DNA of 8,485 nucleotides from Pseudomonadota bacterium. GTDB lineage: Bacteria; Pseudomonadota; Alphaproteobacteria; Rhizobiales; Xanthobacteraceae. The notes under the pieces were generated by a model, which was not told the DNA's origin, ran no database searches, and saw nothing but the letters and a program-made list of their open reading frames with translations. The translations under genes were made by a program, and so were the position numbers. The stretch is from positions 1 through 8,485 of the forward strand of contig JAEVZN010000570.1 in the NCBI GenBank assembly GCA_023392205.1, written 5' to 3'. Below are positions 7,007 to 8,485 of the stretch, one piece after another; within the stretch, counting starts at the first letter, position 1; each line of letters starts with the position of its first letter.

Positions 7007-7048
7007 TTAAGCGGGACTTAACCTTGATTTTTAACCGTGACTTTTAAC
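7007..7048. promoter_or_regulatory. CtrA-type site and 13-bp-phased TTAAC array
   Basis: TTAA (7007-7010), seven bases, then TTAAC (7018-7022) fits the CtrA consensus TTAA-N7-TTAAC exactly. TTAAC then recurs at 7031 and 7044, each exactly 13 bases on, and again at 7082. The first two 13-base units agree at 11 positions. The site is 52-67 bp upstream of the second barrel gene, the only gene it could serve, since bfr ends toward it. The TTAAC end points away from that gene, so the orientation is not the usual one. Confidence 0.5.
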
Positions 7049-7059
7049 GATTGGAACTT

Positions 7060-7092
7060 CGCGCGGTGCAAGAGCGCGGCGTTAACCGCGCG
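7060..7092. repeat. Inverted repeat in the barrel-gene upstream region
   Basis: CGCGCGGT (7060-7067) and ACCGCGCG (7085-7092) are perfect inverted copies 17 bases apart. The right arm can instead pair with CGCGG at 7075-7079. It lies between the TTAAC array and the bfr terminator; its role is unknown. Confidence 0.4.
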
Positions 7093-7115
7093 TCAATCAT
7101 TCTGAACGGGCCCAC

Positions 7116-7147
7116 AAAAAATGCGGCAGAGACAGGCCCCGCCGCAT
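7116..7147 (-). terminator. Intrinsic terminator of bfr
   Basis: On the minus strand ATGCGGC (7147-7141) pairs with GCCGCAT (7127-7121) across a 13-base loop, and T6 follows (7121-7116). It lies 53 bp beyond the bfr stop. The clear T-run and perfect 7-bp stem support a rho-independent terminator. Confidence 0.85.
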
Positions 7148-7199
7148 CGGCTTGAGATTCAAATTTTGCGTGCCGCGGAGGCGCGGCAACATCAGGCAA

Positions 7200-7682
7200 T
7201 CAGTCGTCGCTGAGCTTGCCGATGTGGTGCTGCGAATAGAGTTCGACGCCGAGCTTGGTGACGAGATCGAGCTGCGTCTCGAGAAAGTCGATATGCCCTT
7301 CCTCGTCCTTCATCAGCTCTTCGAACAGATTGCGCGAGACATAATCCTTCACCGTCGCGCAATAGGTCGCGGCTTCCTGATACAGGGCGCGCGCGTCGAC
7401 CTCGGCGGCCAGATCGCATTCCAGCACTTCCTTGACGTTCTGGCCGATGCGCAGCGGATCGAGCACCTGCATGTTCGGGAAGCCGTCGAAGAAAATGATG
7501 CGCTCCACGAACTTGTCGGCGTGATGCATTTCCTCGATCGATTCCTCACGCCATTTCTTGGCCAGCGACTTGAAGCCCCAATCGTCGAGAATGCGGTAAT
7601 GCAGCCAGTATTGATTGATGGCCGTAAGCTCGCTGCGCAGGCCCTTGTTCAGATATTCGATGACCTTGGCGTCGCCCTTCAT
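7200..7682 (-). CDS. bfr: Bacterioferritin
   Basis: A 160-residue iron-storage subunit that assembles into a 24-mer shell with heme at the dimer interface; it oxidises Fe(II) and stores it as a ferric mineral. All ferroxidase ligands are present at their standard numbers: Glu18, Glu51, His54, Glu94, Glu127 and His130. The heme ligand Met52 is present too (EEMHHADK). The start chosen is ATG 7682, giving the classic MKGD..KVIEYLN; GGAG stands 6 bases upstream. A TTG four codons earlier (7694) is in frame but would swallow the ribosome site and is rejected. The partner bfd lies 127 bp upstream on the same strand, but bfr has its own Irr box, a likely promoter and a terminator, so it can be expressed alone. 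Confidence 0.97.
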   Translation of the reverse strand: MKGDAKVIEYLNKGLRSELTAINQYWLHYRILDDWGFKSLAKKWREESIEEMHHADKFVERIIFFDGFPNMQVLDPLRIGQNVKEVLECDLAAEVDARALYQEAATYCATVKDYVSRNLFEELMKDEEGHIDFLETQLDLVTKLGVELYSQHHIGKLSDD

Positions 7683-7706
7683 AGCAGTCTCCAAACGTGC
7701 AGAAAG

Positions 7707-7729
7707 TAGTTTGGATCGGTTCTAAACTA
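7707..7729. promoter_or_regulatory. Irr box (iron control element) of bfr
   Basis: The core TTTGGATCGGTTCTAAA (7710-7726) agrees at 15 of 17 positions with the Irr consensus as I recall it (TTTAGAAYNRTTCTAAA), and the palindrome extends to TAGTTT...AAACTA. Irr is the heme-sensing Fur-family regulator of Hyphomicrobiales and represses iron-storage genes in low iron. The box lies 25 bp upstream of the bfr start and covers the likely -10 element. Confidence 0.82.
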
Positions 7730-7747
7730 TGAGGCGGCGCGAAGCAA
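7719..7747 (-). promoter_or_regulatory. Putative bfr promoter overlapping the Irr box
   Basis: On the minus strand TTGCTT (7747-7742) and TAGAAC (7724-7719; four of six match TATAAT) are 17 bases apart. The -10 is inside the Irr box, so bound Irr would block RNA polymerase. The -35 is only half matching. Confidence 0.45.
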
Positions 7748-7809
7748 GCGCGCCCGTTCCGGCCATAACGCAGCCGACGGAACCCGGTTCTCGGCAAATC
7801 AGGAAAAAG

Positions 7810-8046
7810 TCAGGCGGCTTTTTCGGCTGCCAGCGGCTGGCCGGACAGCGGGCAAACCGGGCAGCCGGTGGCGCAAGTTCCGCCCAGGGCCTGGTCCATG
7901 ATCGATTTGATGGTCCGCGCGCAGCGCCCGCATTGCGGGCTGCATCCAAGGCACCCATAGACCTCGCCCGTGGTGCGCGGACGCGCGGCATGGCACGCGG
8001 TGCGGATCGCGGTGTCTGTCAGGACGTTGCAGGAACACACAATCAT
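7810..8046 (-). CDS. bfd: Bacterioferritin-associated ferredoxin, cysteine-rich
   Basis: A 78-residue [2Fe-2S] protein that binds bacterioferritin and passes electrons to its heme, releasing stored iron. Cys4 and Cys6 (MIVCSC) with Cys39 and Cys42 (QCGRC) match the four cluster ligands of the Bfd fold. The protein is longer than the 64-residue E. coli form because of a tail (GTCATGCPVCPLSG) with three more cysteines, at 58, 62 and 65. Cys18, Cys32 and Cys35 bring the total to ten. The extra cysteines may be a lineage habit, a second metal site or a redox switch; the sequence alone does not say. The ATG start gives the standard N-terminus but has no clear Shine-Dalgarno sequence. glmM ends 89 bp upstream on the same strand. 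An iron-box-like palindrome lies 100-123 bp upstream of the start. Confidence 0.93.
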   Translation of the reverse strand: MIVCSCNVLTDTAIRTACHAARPRTTGEVYGCLGCSPQCGRCARTIKSIMDQALGGTCATGCPVCPLSGQPLAAEKAA

Positions 8047-8135
8047 GGAACTGACGCGGGGTCCGGGGCCGATAGTTCGATCTGCAACAATCGATACAGG
8101 TATGCCCGCCCCTCGGCAAACGGGAATCGACGAAA

Positions 8136-8485
8136 TTACACGTTATCTAAACTGCGTCTGCAGTTTGGAAAGACTCTGAAAAGGCTGACGTTTTTGCTGC
8201 GATGCGCAACGTCGGCACGCGCCGGACAGGGCCGTGGCGCGCAGGCCGCGGCTTGAGTCAGCGCCTCGACGATCTCGTCGACGATTTCCTCGACAAGATA
8301 TTGATCGTCGCCCTCGCCCATCACGCGGATCACAGGCTCCGTGCCGGACGGGCGGATGACGAGGCGCCCGTTGCCGTTCAGCCGCGCGGTCGCGCCATCG
8401 ATGGCGATCTTCACCTTGGCGTCTTCCAGCGGCTTTCCCTTCTTGTAGCGCACGTTCTTCAGCACCTGCGGCAGCGGCTCGAAGC
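8136..8485 (-). CDS. glmM: Phosphoglucosamine mutase, C-terminal part with extension
   Basis: The frame enters from the right edge ([13 protein letters not shown]), so the start is outside the window; 115 residues are visible. GlmM interconverts glucosamine-6-phosphate and glucosamine-1-phosphate on the way to UDP-GlcNAc for peptidoglycan and lipopolysaccharide. The phosphate-binding loop RPSGTEP (8334-8354) followed by [10 protein letters not shown] and the last helix ([18 protein letters not shown]) is the normal GlmM C-terminal domain. Family members usually stop about there. Here the frame continues 35 codons (8139-8243), adding three cysteines and many arginines, before TAA at 8136-8138. 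The tail has no recognised domain and overlaps the palindrome upstream of bfd, so it may be a product of stop-codon loss. Confidence 0.93.
   Translation of the reverse strand, partial: FEPLPQVLKNVRYKKGKPLEDAKVKIAIDGATARLNGNGRLVIRPSGTEPVIRVMGEGDDQYLVEEIVDEIVEALTQAAACAPRPCPARADVAHRSKNVSLFRVFPNCRRSLDNV
8146..8169. promoter_or_regulatory. Palindrome with Irr-type half-sites in reversed order, upstream of bfd
   Basis: TCTAAACTGC (8146-8155) and GCAGTTTGGA (8160-8169) are 10-bp inverted arms with one mismatch and a 4-base spacer. The 8-base outer parts, TCTAAACT and AGTTTGGA, are exactly the two half-sites of the bfr Irr box but placed outside-in. It lies 100 bp upstream of bfd and inside the last codons of the glmM frame. 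On the minus strand, TAGATA (8149-8144) at its edge could be a -10 element. It may be an operator for bfd; this is inference. Confidence 0.5.

Noticed and set aside
7683..7694. Upstream TTG start for bfr, adding four residues
   Set aside because: It would place the GGAG ribosome site inside the coding sequence, and MKGD is the conserved bacterioferritin N-terminus.
7756..7783. GTTCCG/CGGAAC 6-bp inverted repeat between bfd and bfr
   Set aside because: Short stem with a 16-base loop and no T-run. Expected by chance in GC-rich spacer DNA.
7803..7824. GAAAAAG/CTTTTTC inverted repeat across the bfd stop, as a terminator
   Set aside because: The stem is almost all A-T pairs and no T-run follows it. 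Too weak to call, so the bfd transcript may read on into bfr.
1..8485. Mobile element, CRISPR array, tRNA, defence or toxin-antitoxin genes
   Set aside because: Looked for transposase or integrase motifs, regular repeats with spacers, cloverleaf sequences and small paired genes. None is present.

Overview
The window looks like chromosomal core DNA from a GC-rich alphaproteobacterium, most likely of the order Hyphomicrobiales (Bradyrhizobium/Xanthobacteraceae side). The reasons are a long type I SerA behind an alphaproteobacterial-type SerC, an Irr-type iron box in front of bacterioferritin, Omp31-like small outer-membrane barrels, CtrA-like TTAA-N7-TTAAC sites, and palindromic intergenic repeats. 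No mobile element, CRISPR array, tRNA, rRNA or defence system was seen.

Layout, left to right. (1) 2-946 (+): 3' part of a secretory-lipase-like alpha/beta hydrolase. It converges on the serine operon across a 12-bp perfect inverted repeat. (2) 3963-981 (-): promoter, serC leader RNA, serC, a REP-like double hairpin, then serA. This operon encodes the first two steps of the phosphorylated serine pathway. The leader can fold its last hairpin around the serC ribosome binding site. (3) 4060-7092: two related outer-membrane beta-barrel genes, both on the minus strand, separated by a plus-strand membrane acyltransferase gene. Each barrel gene ends in a clear hairpin terminator. The region upstream of the second has a consensus CtrA-type site plus a short 13-bp-phased TTAAC array. 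(4) 7116-8046 (-): the iron-storage pair, bfr (bacterioferritin) and bfd (the ferredoxin that reduces it to release iron). bfr has its own terminator and a very good Irr box overlapping its likely -10 element. (5) 8136-8485 (-): 3' end of glmM (phosphoglucosamine mutase), whose frame runs about 35 codons past the usual end of the protein.

The most interesting material is regulatory. The serC leader and the bfr Irr box match known motifs. Upstream of bfd, inside the extended 3' end of glmM, lies a 10-bp-arm palindrome built from the same half-sites as the bfr Irr box but in the opposite order. It could be a second iron-responsive operator embedded in a coding region. I did not find a wholly new multi-gene system, and most genes here are ordinary housekeeping or envelope genes.
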